Shown here piece by piece: positions 48,046 to 60,539 of a DNA stretch of 64,000 bases. The first letter of the stretch is position 1. Each line of letters begins with the position of its first letter. The stretch comes from Drechslerella dactyloides (Eukaryota > Ascomycota > Orbiliomycetes > Orbiliales > Orbiliaceae): contig JAGTWJ010000008.1 in the NCBI GenBank assembly GCA_020064725.1, forward strand, positions 2,542,001-2,606,000, given 5' to 3'. The position numbers and the translations under genes are program-made. Below the pieces are notes generated by a model. The model saw only the letters and a list, made by a program, of their open reading frames with translations. It searched no databases and was not told where the DNA came from.

Positions 48046-48294
48046 ACGTATTCCACAAGCGAGCGGACCACACAAGCGAGCGGACCACCCCATATAAACC
48101 AACACCCTACCAAAACACTTTTTATTGATAACTTAATCAATAATTAATTTAAAATTAGAATAAAATTAATCTTGTTTATATAAACTATTACAAATCTAAA
48201 AATATTTTTTTAAATTTTTTTTATATTAAATTAAAGAAATATACAAGGGGGGTGGTCCGGTCGCTTGTCTGGTCCAGTCGCTTATTGTTGACGT
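48046..48294 (-). mobile_element. 249-bp hybrid-tip MITE, copy 2 (inside gypsy, next to the polypurine tract)
   Basis: Inverted relative to copy 1. TA-flanked, with the ATTCC-class tip left and the ATAAGCG-class tip right. It is almost free of RIP changes although it sits in a RIP-destroyed host element. Confidence 0.85.
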
Positions 48295-48296
48295 TA

Positions 48297-48739
48297 ATTT
48301 ATATATAAAATTTAGTAATATAGAATAAAATAATATAGATTTTTTATATATAATAGAATTAAATAATTAAATATATAAATTTTAAAATAATAATATTTTC
48401 CTAGTTTTTTTTTCTTTTTATAAAATATTTAGATTTTAATATATTTTATTCAAATGATTTTAGATTAGATTTAAAAATATATAAAGTTTAAATTTGTTGG
48501 TAAAATCTTTTTTAGTAAGTATTATTATTATTTTATTTTTAAAATTAAGGAATTTAGTTTTTTTATAATAATTTTTTATAATATCTGTGTTTTAAAAAAT
48601 CTTTAGTGTGTTATTATAGATATAGGGAAATATATTATATATTCTAAATAAAACTTATTATAATATAATATAATTTTTTGTAAGTATTATTTTTTCTATA
48701 ATAATTTTTAATAATTTTTATAATTTATTTTTTTTAGTA
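48297..48739. other. AT-rich gypsy 3' sequence between nested elements
   Basis: Belongs by position to the untranslated or C-terminal end of the gypsy element, downstream of the chromodomain in transcript sense. No motif is readable. Confidence 0.4.
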
Positions 48740-48741
48740 TA

Positions 48742-50633
48742 ACGTATTCCACAAGCGAGCGGACCACACAAGCGAGCGGACCACCTCTCAACACTGGTGT
48801 GACCACTCCTCTTTTGTACCATATTATTTTTATAACTATTATTATGGCTGTTACTATGATTGAATTTTGAGTTATTTTAGTTATTAAAATTTTGGAAAAA
48901 AATTAAAAATTAAGTATTTGAGTTATTGTTAAATTTTATGATATTCTTTATATTATTTTATTATATTAGTATAATAGTTATATTTTAAAAATAGATAATA
49001 TTTTTAAATTATAAAATTTTATAAAATTAAAAGAGGATATTATTATTTAATATATATTTAAGTTATTTATATAGTTTTTTTATTTTAGATTAAATAATGT
49101 AAAAAATATGGTTAATTAGCTATTGTTAATATATATTAATAATAGTATATAATATATTAATAAGAATTAAATAGTAAATTTTGTAAAATATTATTTAAAA
49201 TTTTAAATATATTTATTTAGAAAATATAATTATTAGTAAGCTAAATATAAAGATTTAAATTTTATTTAAAAATAGTTTTAATTTTTATAAATAATAAAAA
49301 TAAAATATAGTATTATAAATAGTAATATTTATAATTTTGATAAAATAGGTTTTATAATAAATATGATTTTTATAACTATAATTATTATAAAAACTAAAAT
49401 ATATAATAAAACTAAACTAATATAATTTGGGAATTATAAATAGGTAATAATTATTTAGGGAATAGATATGGAAGGTTGGGTAGTATTATTATTTATTATC
49501 TTAATTAGCTAATACTATCTAGCTAACTAATATACAGAGACTAATTTATTAAATAATTGGGTTATTATATTTTTTAATAATAATTAGATAATAAATAAGG
49601 TTATTATAAAATAATTAAAATATTTTAATTATTTTATAGTATGGTATTATATTTTAGATTATTAATTATTAATTTTAAATAATTATAATAGTTATTATTT
49701 AATATCTTTTAAATTTTATTATTAAAAATATAAGATTATTATAGTTTATATATTATTATATTCTTTATATTTTTTTCAATTATTAAATATTAAATACTTT
49801 GGACTATTAAAACAGGTATATAATTGCTAAGTAAAAGATTTAATATATATATATATTAATTATATTAATAAGCTAGAGTTTTTCTTTAGGTTCTATAAGG
49901 TATTTATTATTGTAATAATACCTAAAAATATATATAGTAATTTTATTAACACTAGTATTATATTTTATAATTTTGATAAGATTCTCTTAAAACTAGATAT
50001 ATAGTTGTTAATATCTATTTTAATGAATTTATATCTTAATATTATAAATACAACAACCATCTAAACAATAAAAACCCTAATAAATCTTTTAAAAACTAAC
50101 TTATAATTAGAATTTATTAAAAACTAGATTATTTAATATTAAAATAATTTTCTAATATTATTATTAACTATTATAAACTAATTTACTAAAAAGGTATAGA
50201 TAATAATACATTAATTAATATTTATATAAGTAGAGAATATAATACTATATTTTATTAATAAGATATTAAATAAATATTAATAAATAAAAAAATAATATAT
50301 ATAATATAGAAATATATTTATTATATACTAGGTTAATAAAATCCTAAATAATAATATTATAAATAAATAAAATAAATAAATAAAATATTTAAATTATTAA
50401 AATAGTCTTTAACTAAAGATTATTTTTGAAAAGATAATTTATTATAATAATTATAATAAATTTAGATATAATATTTAAATATATTAATAGATATTTTAAA
50501 TATATAACTAAATAAACTAGTATATATATAACCTAATATAATAGCAGTATAATCATAAAACTAATGTTTTTACTAGGGTGGGGTGTTGAGGTGGTCCGCT
50601 TACTTATGTGGTCCGCTCGTTTGTGGAATACGT
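48742..50633 (+). mobile_element. Fot1/pogo-type DNA transposon, full length, RIP-decayed (copy H)
   Basis: It is 1892 bp and TA-flanked. Ends begin ACGTATTCCACAAGCGAGCG with two AAGCGAGCGGACC iterons. The right end is slightly mutated. The transposase was on the plus strand and is destroyed. Nested in the gypsy element, so it inserted later. Confidence 0.87.
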
Positions 50634-50635
50634 TA

Positions 50636-51002
50636 TTATATTTTTAAGTTTTATTATTAAAAGGCTATTAAGTTATCTAAAGTTTATTAATATTTTACTA
50701 AATTTTTAGCTGAATTAACCTATCTTTAATCTAAGATATTATATTATAAGAAGAAAATAGAATTGATTATTTTAAAATATAATAAAAATATAACCTATAA
50801 ACTTAAATTGTTAAATATAAAAGATATTAAAAAAAATTATTTTCTTAATAAAAAAAGTATTAGTCTAAGGGATAAAATCTAGATTTTAATAAATAGATTT
50901 TCTAATAATATAGAGTAGTTAAATTTTGTATTTTCTAAAGTGGTTTTTAATAATATTTTATTAAGGTCCAGTTTTATTAGATTTGAAATATATTAGATCT
51001 TT
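50636..51002. other. AT-rich gypsy sequence between nested elements
   Basis: Lies between a Fot1-type element and a MITE. It is part of the gypsy element by position, downstream of its chromodomain. It is moderately G-containing on the plus strand but has no readable motif. Confidence 0.4.
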
Positions 51003-51004
51003 TA

Positions 51005-51253
51005 ACGTATTCCACAAGCGAGCGGACCACACAAGCGAGCGGACCACCCCATATAAACCAACACCCTACCAAAACACTTTTTATTGATAACTTAATCAAT
51101 AATTAATTTAAAATTAGAATAAAATTAATCTTGTTTATATAAACTATTACAAATCTAAAAATATTTTTTTAAATTTTTTTTATATTAAATTAAAGAAATA
51201 TACAAGGGGGGTGGTCCGGTCGCTTGTCTGGTCCAGTCGCTTATTGTTGACGT
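51005..51253 (-). mobile_element. 249-bp hybrid-tip MITE, copy 3 (inside gypsy)
   Basis: Same orientation and practically the same sequence as copy 2. TA-flanked. It sits just downstream of the decayed chromodomain in gypsy sense. Confidence 0.85.
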
Positions 51254-51269
51254 TATAATAATTTCCAAT

Positions 51270-51830
51270 ATTATTATTTTTATAAGGTTTCTTTTTGTAT
51301 ACTTGTAGTATATATGATTTTTGTGTTGTAGTAGGCAGTTTTTTATATTATTACTAAAATAGATTCTTTTGGTATAATTATTATAATTAATTTTTTATAT
51401 TTTAATATTCTTTCTAAATCTTTTTTAAAGTTGTTGTAATAGTAAGTCTTATCTTGTTTTATAAATATTAAATTTATTAAAATATTATTTAATAAGTTCT
51501 AGTAAGATATTATTTTCTAGTTACTATAAATCTTCTTTAGATAAATAATTCTTTTATTTAATTAGAAATTTATTAACTAATATTTCTAGGTTCTTTTTAT
51601 AATTTAGGATTTTTTTAACTTTATATTTATTATAATTATTTTTTTTAATTTTTAGGTTATCTGCTTTTTCCCTAAGTCTATCTAATACAAATTTAAGTAA
51701 AATAATATAAAATATTGTATAAATTCTCAAATTTCTAAAAATATAGAGTTTAAATAAATATTTATTTAGTTTTTTAATTATAGTATAGGATCTAAGTTTT
51801 TAGAAATTGAGTTTTTAATTAAATCTTTTT
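51270..51830 (-). pseudogene. gypsy integrase C-terminus and chromodomain, decayed
   Basis: Reading the minus strand through stops from about 51830, the pattern LDP..(L)GPFK-like, then FLEI-(R)-IY-IFYI-LL matches the GPY/F module of gypsy integrases. Further on (51.66-51.50 kb) KILNYKKN, then LVNKFLIK-(W)-KNY-SKEDL-(W) and NILLELI match a chromodomain (EVEKIL, LVKWKGY, TWEP, NL). Chromodomains bind methylated histone H3 and steer such elements to heterochromatin. The frame is broken by RIP-type stops and is separated from the integrase core by the Fot1-type element at 51857. Confidence 0.65.
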
Positions 51831-51856
51831 ATTTTAATATTTTTAATAAATAAATA

Positions 51857-53999
51857 ACGTGCATGATAAGCAACCGGGCCGGACAAGCAACCGGGCCACC
51901 TTGCCACCTTACCCCAATAAAATTATTAGTTATACTACTATTAGTATTTAGTTTCCTAGTTTAAAATTAGAAAATTATTTATTTAAATTTTAAAGATGTT
52001 TACTGATATATTCAAATATTATGGTCAGGCTTACTGTAGTTACTATAATAATGTATATATATAATAGTAGCTTTTAGCTAGAAGGTATGCTGGTATTTTA
52101 GGAGTACTAATAGTATAACCATATCATTTATAATATTATTACATATTAGTTTATTAGTTTGGTGTATAGTAAGTGTGTTTTTATACTATATATATTGTTT
52201 TTTTAGCTTTTAATGCTTATTTAATAACTTATTTATAAAACAGAATATTGTATTCTCTACATGTATAAATATTATTTAGTATATTATTATTTATGTTTTT
52301 TTAGATAATTGATCTATAGTAGCTAGTAATAATATAAAAAAACTAATCTAATACTAAGCAATTTGATTTTTAATTAGGTCTATTTGTAGGCTGGTTTTTG
52401 TTGGGTTTAATAGTATTTTTATTATTTAAATAGTAACTATATTTATAATATTTAAATATAAATTCACTAGTATAACTACTAGTAACTATATATCTAGTTT
52501 TAATAGAACTTTATTAAAATTATAAAATATAATACTAGTACCAACAAAACTACTAACGTCAACAATAAGCGACTGGACCAGACAAGCGACCGGACCACCC
52601 CCCTTGTATATTTCTTTAATTTAATATAAAAAAAATTTAAAAAAATATTTTTAGATTTGCAATAGTTTATATAAACAAGATTAATTTTATTCTAATTTTA
52701 AATTAATTATTGATTAAGTTATCAATAAAAAGTGTTTTGGTAGGGTGTTGGTTTATATGGGGTGGTCCGCTCGCTTGTGTGGTCCGCTCGCTTGTGGAAT
52801 ACGTTATATATATTTTTTAATATTATTATAGTAGTAAATGTTTTATAAAACCCAGAGAAAAACTTCAGCTTAAAAATATAGTTAATATATATATATATTA
52901 AGTTTTCTATTTAATAACTATATATTTGTTTTAATAACCCAAAGTAACCAATATTTAATAGCTAAAGAAGATATAAAGAATATAATAATATATAGATTAT
53001 AATAATCTTATATTTTTAGTAATAAAGCTTAAAAACAGTTAAATAATAACTTTTATAATTATCTAAGACTAAGAGCTAATAATCCAAAATACAATACTAT
53101 ATTATAAATTTATTAAAATACTTTAGTCACTTAAAGGCTAACTTATTTATTATTTAGCTATTATTAAAAAGTATGATTACCTAGTTTTTTAATAATTTTA
53201 TTCTTATATACTAGTTTGCTAAATAATACTACCTAACAAAGATAATAAATAGTAGTACTATATAACCTTCTGTTCTTATTTTTTAAATAACTATTACCTA
53301 TTTATAGTTCTTAGGTTATATTAGTTTTATTTTATCATATATTTCTGTATTTATAATAATAGTAGTTGTAGATATTATATTTATTACAAAATTTATTTCA
53401 TCAAAATTATAGATATTATTATTTATAATATTATATTTGTATTTTATAATTTTTATTAACTGGAACCACTTATTAATAAATATAGGATTTTTATATTTTA
53501 TTTATTAGTAATCATATTTTTTAGATAAATATATCTATAGTTTTAAATAGTATTTAATAAAATTACTAGTTTATCTTTTACTAATATATTATATATTATT
53601 ACTACTATATGTTAATAGTAACTAATTAGCTATATCTTCTATATTATTAAATCTAAAGTAAAAAGAATATATATATAATTTAAATATATATTGAATAATA
53701 ATATTCTTTTTTAACTATATAAGATTTTATAATTTAGAATAGTTATCTATTTTTATAATATAGCTATTATACCAATAAGTAAAGGTAATTTTAAAAATAT
53801 TATATAACTTTATAGTAATTTAAATATTTAAATTTTCATTTTTCTTAAAAACTTTAAAAGCTAAAATAATATAGGATTTAGTTATAAAAATAATTATTAC
53901 AATAATAATAGTGGTATATGCTAATAATAGAGAAAAAAGGTGCATAGACAACATATATGGCCCAGTCACTTGTCCGGCCCGGTCGCTTATCGTGCACGT
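51857..53999 (-). mobile_element. Fot1/pogo-type DNA transposon, RIP-decayed, split by a MITE (copy I)
   Basis: TA-flanked. Ends begin ACGTGCATGATAAGCAACCG with iterons AAGCAACCGGGCC. Total 2143 bp; removing the MITE at 52556-52804 and one TA gives 1892 bp, the same as the other copies. Transposase sense is minus. Tip family matches copy G. Confidence 0.87.
52556..52804 (+). mobile_element. 249-bp hybrid-tip MITE, copy 4 (inside Fot1-type copy I)
   Basis: TA-flanked, same orientation as copy 1. It differs from it by one visible base (TTTGCAATAG instead of TTTGTAATAG). Nested three deep: MITE in Fot1-type element in gypsy. Confidence 0.87.
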
Positions 54000-54149
54000 T
54001 ATACTTTATTTTTTTTCTTTAGAAAAAGTACTTTTGTCTTTTTTTTATTATAATAATAAGACATAATTTTTGCTGTAAAATCTAAATTATTTTTTAAATA
54101 TTTATATAGTTTATTTATAATTTTAAAATGGTTTTTAGTATTAGATATA

Positions 54150-54850
54150 TTTTCTTTTATAGATAAGACTAGTTATATAGTTTATAAGTTTTAATCTTAT
54201 AATATTTTGTAAGGTGTGTAATTTATAATTGAGTGTTTAAATGAGTTATAAGTAAATTTTATTATAAATAATAATTTTATCTAGTTATTCTATATATAGT
54301 TAAAAAATAATCTAAGATATATTTTAATTATTTAGATTCTTTGTTTGGAGGTTCTATTAGTTTAAGCTCTTTCTTTAGTTATTATATTAAGTTTAGTATT
54401 TGTAGTGTTTATAATATGTTTCTAGTATTTACTATTAAAGAGGGGGTTTTTGTTATAGATATATTTTTCTTGTAATCTATATTAGCTAAATATTTGTTTA
54501 TTATAGATTATTAAGAATTATTCTGTTTTCTAAGAATTATTCTATAGTTTTAGGATAATAGTTTTGGTAAGTCTGTAAATAATAATTAGAATTTTATTAT
54601 AAATTTAATTTATTAGAGGATCTTTTGAGTGTGGTAATTTTTATATAAAGTTATAGATTATAATTTAAAATGGTTTAGTTGGTGTTTTATTTGGTTATAG
54701 ATATCTATAAAGTATATATTTTACTAGTTTATTTCTTAAGTATAGATTATATATTTTAATATAGTTTTTGATTTATTATTTTATTTTGGGCTAAAAGTAT
54801 TATTATATAATGAGTTTTTATATTCTTTTAATTCTTAAATAATTATATAT
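54150..54850 (-). pseudogene. gypsy integrase core, decayed
   Basis: On the minus strand near 54650-54610 the frame reads as a D-(F)-ITKLP..KDPL motif, which marks the first catalytic Asp block of Ty3/Gypsy integrases. Further along are a TDR-like D block and an NQ.LEQYLR-like segment where the second Asp and Glu are expected. Several stops interrupt it. The C-terminal part is displaced to 51.3-51.8 kb by the insertion at 51857. Confidence 0.6.
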
Positions 54851-55299
54851 AGATATATTATAATATAATTATAAGATTTTAAATCATAATTTCTTATCTA
54901 AAATATAGAAAAGGTTTTTAAAAAAATATATCTATCTTCTAAAATAAAAAATATAATAATTTTTTTAAGGTTCTAAAATATTTTTTTTACTATTATATTT
55001 TTCTAATAGTTTTCCTTTAGTTTTATAATTATTTTAAATTCTATCTTATAAATAGTAAGATTAAATTCTTTATTAATAATAATAATATTTCTTTATTATT
55101 TTAAGATTATTTCTTTATTTATAGAAATATTTTTTATTAAATTAAATTATTAGTTAATAATATCAACTCTAATATTTTCTTTTTTTTTAAAATAAATAAT
55201 TTTTATATTATATTTACTAAATATTTCCTATTATTAAATTTAGTATCTACTAAATTCTTTTATTATCAAAAAATAAATAAAATTTTTATAATTAGAAAA

Positions 55300-56250
55300 T
55301 ACTTTAAATAATTCTATAATTTATAAATAGATTTTTTATTTTTTATAAATATATAAGATAATCATAAATTCTTTATTATATATTAAATATTTAATTTCTA
55401 TAATATTAAATTTATATAATAAGTAAGTAATTAGGTATTATTTCTGATTAAATTATTTCTATAATAAGTAAATTTCTAAGATTATTATAAAAATATCAGT
55501 TTCTATTTATACTAGTAATTTGGGGTTGTATAGTTTAAGAATTGATACTAAGATAAAGATTTTCTTTAAGATTTAAAAAATCTTGATTCTTTCTTTAGTT
55601 ATTTCAAATTATATATCTTTTTTTATTAATTTTAAGAGAATAAAAATTAGGTAGCTGTATTCTTAAATAAATTATTAATAGTAGTTATATAATCTTAAAA
55701 AAACTTATATTTCTTTAAGTGTCTTTAGTGTTAACTAATCTTATATAATTTATATTTTTTTTAAATTTATTTATATCTATATAAAATTATAATAGTTTTT
55801 AGAAATTTAACTTTAGTAACTTTAAATTTAGATTTTTTTAGCTTAATTTTAAGTTTATATTGATTTAGGGTTTTGAGGATTTGATTGATATGTTTTTAAT
55901 ATTTATTAAAATTTATACTATAAATAAAGATATTATCTAGATATACTATATATATATTATTAATATATTTTTATAGAATATGATTTATAAATGTTTAAAA
56001 GATTACAAATATATTAGTTAATCTAAAAAATATAACTAGATATTTGAATAGTTTATATTTGATTTTAAAAGTAATTTTCTATTTTTTTCTAAGATTAATT
56101 TTAATATTATAGTATATATTAATAAAGTTAAGTTTTATATAAATTATAATATTTAATATTTTATTAAAAGATTTGTTAATAAAAAGTAGGGGTTCTTTAT
56201 TCTTAATAATAATTATATTAAAAGTTTAATAATTAATATAAATTTATAAT
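55300..56250 (-). pseudogene. gypsy reverse transcriptase and RNase H, decayed
   Basis: The minus strand at 56132-56071 reads as LDLI.AYNNIRI...EWKTAF with RIP changes, the conserved RT block. Next come KYKLFKYLVM-F-LTN, corresponding to YGHFEYLVMPFGLTNAP, and then YLDN at 55943-55932, the RT active-site YLDD with its last Asp codon mutated to AAT. Beyond it, at about 55503, an ETD motif in the context LV.ETD marks the start of RNase H. Order and spacing fit a Ty3/Gypsy pol. Confidence 0.75.
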
Positions 56251-57643
56251 TTATTTAAGTTTTTCTTTTTTATAAATAGGATAGAGTATTTTACTAGTAA
56301 GTTAAAAGGTTGTATATATTGGATTTTAAGATTTTCTTTAATATATTTATGGAGTACTGCTGTTTTTTGATTAATATATCTATATATTGGTATAAATTAA
56401 GATTATGTTTCTTTTTATAGTAGTATTGAATGTTTAAATAAGTTGATTTCTAATAAGATTTATTTTTCTGATATAGATTAGAAGATATTTCTTCTTTTCC
56501 TAAATATTTATATAAGAATATCTATTTTTTTAAATATAATATATAGTTCTCTAGTTTAGATTTATATTTATTATAAGATGTTTGGTTTGTACTTATATTT
56601 GTTTCTAATCTTTTTTTTAGATAAATATATAATAAATTATAAATAAGTTTTTTTTGAGATATTTCCCTTAATCAATTGTATTTTAATAATTCTTTAGTAA
56701 TTATAGTTATTAAAGATGATTTCTCCTCTTTTCTAGTTAATACTAGAATTGTATTTTACTAGCTATAAGAATCTAAGAACTAATAGAATATTTTTTAAAA
56801 GGTTTAAGATGTTGATTATATATTTTTCTAAATATTTATTAATAAATAATTTGAAAGTTGTTTCTTAGATAACTTTTCCTAAAATTTAGTATAAAAAGGT
56901 AGTAACTTAATAGATATTAGATTTTTATTATATTTTAAATTAATATTTTTATATTATTATAGTAGAGATATAGCTTTCTTTTACTTTACTATTAATTAAA
57001 ATCTTTATAAAGTTTCTAAAGATAAATAAAATAAAAATAAGTTTTCTATAGAAACTAGGATTTTTTATTTTAATATACTTTTGTTAATTCTAAAGTATTC
57101 CTAGTTTTTTAATTTATATTATTAAATATATTTTTTATAAGCTTTTAAAATATTAAAATCATAAAAATATTTTAGGTAGTAGATTTTTTCTTTCTTTACT
57201 AAATATATATAATAATAATATTATTTTTTTCTATATTTTTTAAAATAATATATATAATTTTTATAAAAATATCTAGTTTTAAATTTTAATATTTTTTCTT
57301 TATATTTTTAATAAAAATAGGTATTAGAATATTATTTCTATTTTTTATATATATTAAAGGTTCTAATACATATTATATATAATATATAGGGTAATTCTTT
57401 TAATTTATTATTTATAGTATATTTTATTTTACTAGAATCACTTTACTGATTAAAATTATTTATTCTTTTATAAATTTTTTAATTTTTTTTATATTTTTAT
57501 ATCAATTTTCTGATTTTATTTAATATATCTTCTTAAATTTATTTTATTTAGATTAATTTCTTTTATTCCCTTAATTTAAAATTATTATAATAATATATAT
57601 AATAATTATTCTATATTATAAAATATCTAATATAATATATATA

Positions 57644-59535
57644 ATGTATTCCACAAGTGAGTAGACCACACAAGTGAGCAGACCATCTTAACACCCCACC
57701 TTAGTAAAAATATTGGTTTTATAATTATATTGTTATTATATTAAACTATATATATACTAATTTGTTTGGTTATATATTTAAAATATTTACTAATATATTT
57801 AAATATTATATCTAAGTTTATTATAATTATTATAATAAATTATTTTTTTAAAAATAGCTTTTAGTTGGAGATTATTTTAACAATTTAAATATTTTATCTG
57901 TTTATTTTATTTATTTACAGTATTATTATCTAAGATTTTACTAGTCTAGTATATGGTAAATGTATTTTTATATTATATATACTGTTTTTTTATTTATTAA
58001 TATTTGTTTAATATTTTATTAATAAAGTATAATATTGTGTTTTTTGTTTATATAAGTATTAACTAATATATTATTATTTATATTCTTTTAGTAAATTAAT
58101 CTATAACAGTTAATAATAATATTAAAAAATTATTTTAATATTAGATAATTTAATTTTTAATAAGTTTTAATTATAAATTAACTTTTAAAAGATTTATTGG
58201 GGTTTTTGTTGTTTAGATGGTTGTTGTATTTATAATATTAAGATATAAATTTATTGGGGTAGATATTGGTAGTTATATATTTAATTTTAAGAAAATTTTA
58301 TTAAAATTATAAGATATAATATTAGTTTTAGTAAAATTACTATATATATTTTTAAATATTATTATAATAGTAAATATCTTATAGAATTTAAAAAAAAACT
58401 CTAATTTATTAATATAATTAATATATATATATATTAAATTCTCTATCTAATAATTATATATCTATTTCAATAGTCTAAAACACCTAATATCTAATAATTA
58501 AAAAAAATATGAAAAATATAATAATATATAAACTATAATATTTTTATACTTTTAATAATAAAACTTAAAAGATGTTAAATAATAACTATTATAGTTATCT
58601 AAAATTAATAACTAATAATCTAAAATACAACACCATATTATAAAATAATTAAAATATTTTAATCACTTTATAATAACCTTATTTATTATCTAACCATTAT
58701 TAAAAAATATAATAATTTAGTTATTTAATAAGTTAGTTTTTATATACTAACTAACTAAATAGTATTAACTAATTAAAATAATAAATAGCAGTATTACCCA
58801 ACCTTTTATATTTATTTTTTAAATAACTATTACCTATTTATAATTCCCAGACTATACCAGCTTAGCTTTATTATATATTTCAACTCCTATAACAATTATA
58901 ATTATAGAAATTATATCTATTACAAAATTTATTTTATTAAAGTTATAAATATTATTATTTATAATACCATACTTTATTTTTATTATTTATAAAAGTTAAA
59001 ACCATTTTTAAATAAAATCCAAGTTTTTATATTTAACTCACTAATAATTATACTTTTTAAATAAATATATCTAAAATTTTAAACAATATTTTATAAAATT
59101 TATTATTTAATTTTTATCAATATATTATATATTATTATTAATATATATTAATAATAATTGGTTAACTATATTTTTTATATTATTTAATTTAAAATAAAAA
59201 GACTATATAGATAGTTTAAATATATATTAAATAATAATATCTTTTTTTAATTTTATAAGATTTTATAATTTAAAGGTATTGTTTATTTTTGAAATATAGC
59301 TATTATATTAGTATAGTAGAGTAGTATAAAAGATATTATAAAATTTAATAATAGTTTAAATATTTAATTTTTAATTTTTTTCCAAAGCTTTAATAGCTAA
59401 AATAATTTGGGATTTAGTTATAATAGTAGCTATAATAATAGTTATAAAGATAATATGATACAGAAGAGGAGTAGTTGTACTAGTGTTAAAAGGTAGTTCG
59501 CTCGCTTGTGTGGTCCGCTTGCTTGTGGAATACGT
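57644..59535 (-). mobile_element. Fot1/pogo-type DNA transposon, full length, RIP-decayed (copy J)
   Basis: It is 1892 bp and TA-flanked. The left end reads ATGTATTCCACAAGTGAGTA, a RIP-altered form of the ATTCC-class tip, so RIP reached the tip itself. The right end keeps AAGCAAGCGGACC. Transposase sense is minus, aligning with copy A. Nested in the gypsy element between gag and pol. Confidence 0.85.
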
Positions 59536-60539
59536 TATTTAAAAATACCAAAAATTTCTCTAAATAATTATTCTTTAATATAATTAAAGTATAAAAAATA
59601 GTAATATTAGTAAATCTATTTATTATAATAATTATTATATAAATCAAGATATTTATATAATTAAATATTAGCACTATCTTTTTTATAAAAATAATATCTT
59701 TATTTTTTATAAAAAAGATATTCTATACTTTTAAAGAATTGTTATTATTTATTGGAATTATATTAAGATAGATTTTTGTTATTTTTTACCTAAAATTAAT
59801 AAACTTTCTATTAGTTAACAAAGTTTTACCTATATAATATAATTATATAATAATAAATAAATTCTTAGTATAATTAAAAGATATTATATTTTTTATTAAT
59901 TATATTTTTATATTTAATAATATTATATTCTAATTACTATCAACAATTTTGGTAAAGATTAGTTTCAAGCATTCCATAAATAGTCTATTCTCCTATAGAT
60001 ACATTAAATCTATACTTAATATAGATCTATAATTTATAAATCTAAGTATATTATTAAAAAAAAATCATCTAAAAAATTAATCTACTTATATTTTTATTAA
60101 TAGTTTCTATTTATTATTTTTATTTAATATAATAATCTTAGCTATATTTTCTAGGGTTTTTAGGGATAAGTTTCTACTATAATTAATTAAATTAAACTAG
60201 GGGTATAATTAAGATTAAAGATATTTAAATTATTTTTATAGAAATTCTTATATTTATTTGGTATTTTTTTTATAGATATTTATCTAAGCTTCTTCTATAT
60301 ATTAGGTGTATTTTTAATATAGGATTATTCTATAATTAGTTGAGTTTATTTTTTTTTAGTTATATATTAATAAATAAGATAGGATTCTATTTAATAATTA
60401 TATTAATTTTTTAGATAATATTTTAATACTAGATTAATTTAGTTTTAGAATATATATATCTCTATATTTCATTTACTACTATATTAAAGTTTTTAGGAAT
60501 AGATAATTATTTTATTATCTTAAATTATTATTTTTACTA

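Noticed and set aside
59486..59674. 62-codon minus-strand frame crossing a Fot1-type element end
   Set aside because: Runs across the transposon boundary at 59535 and is Ile/Asn-rich; not a gene.
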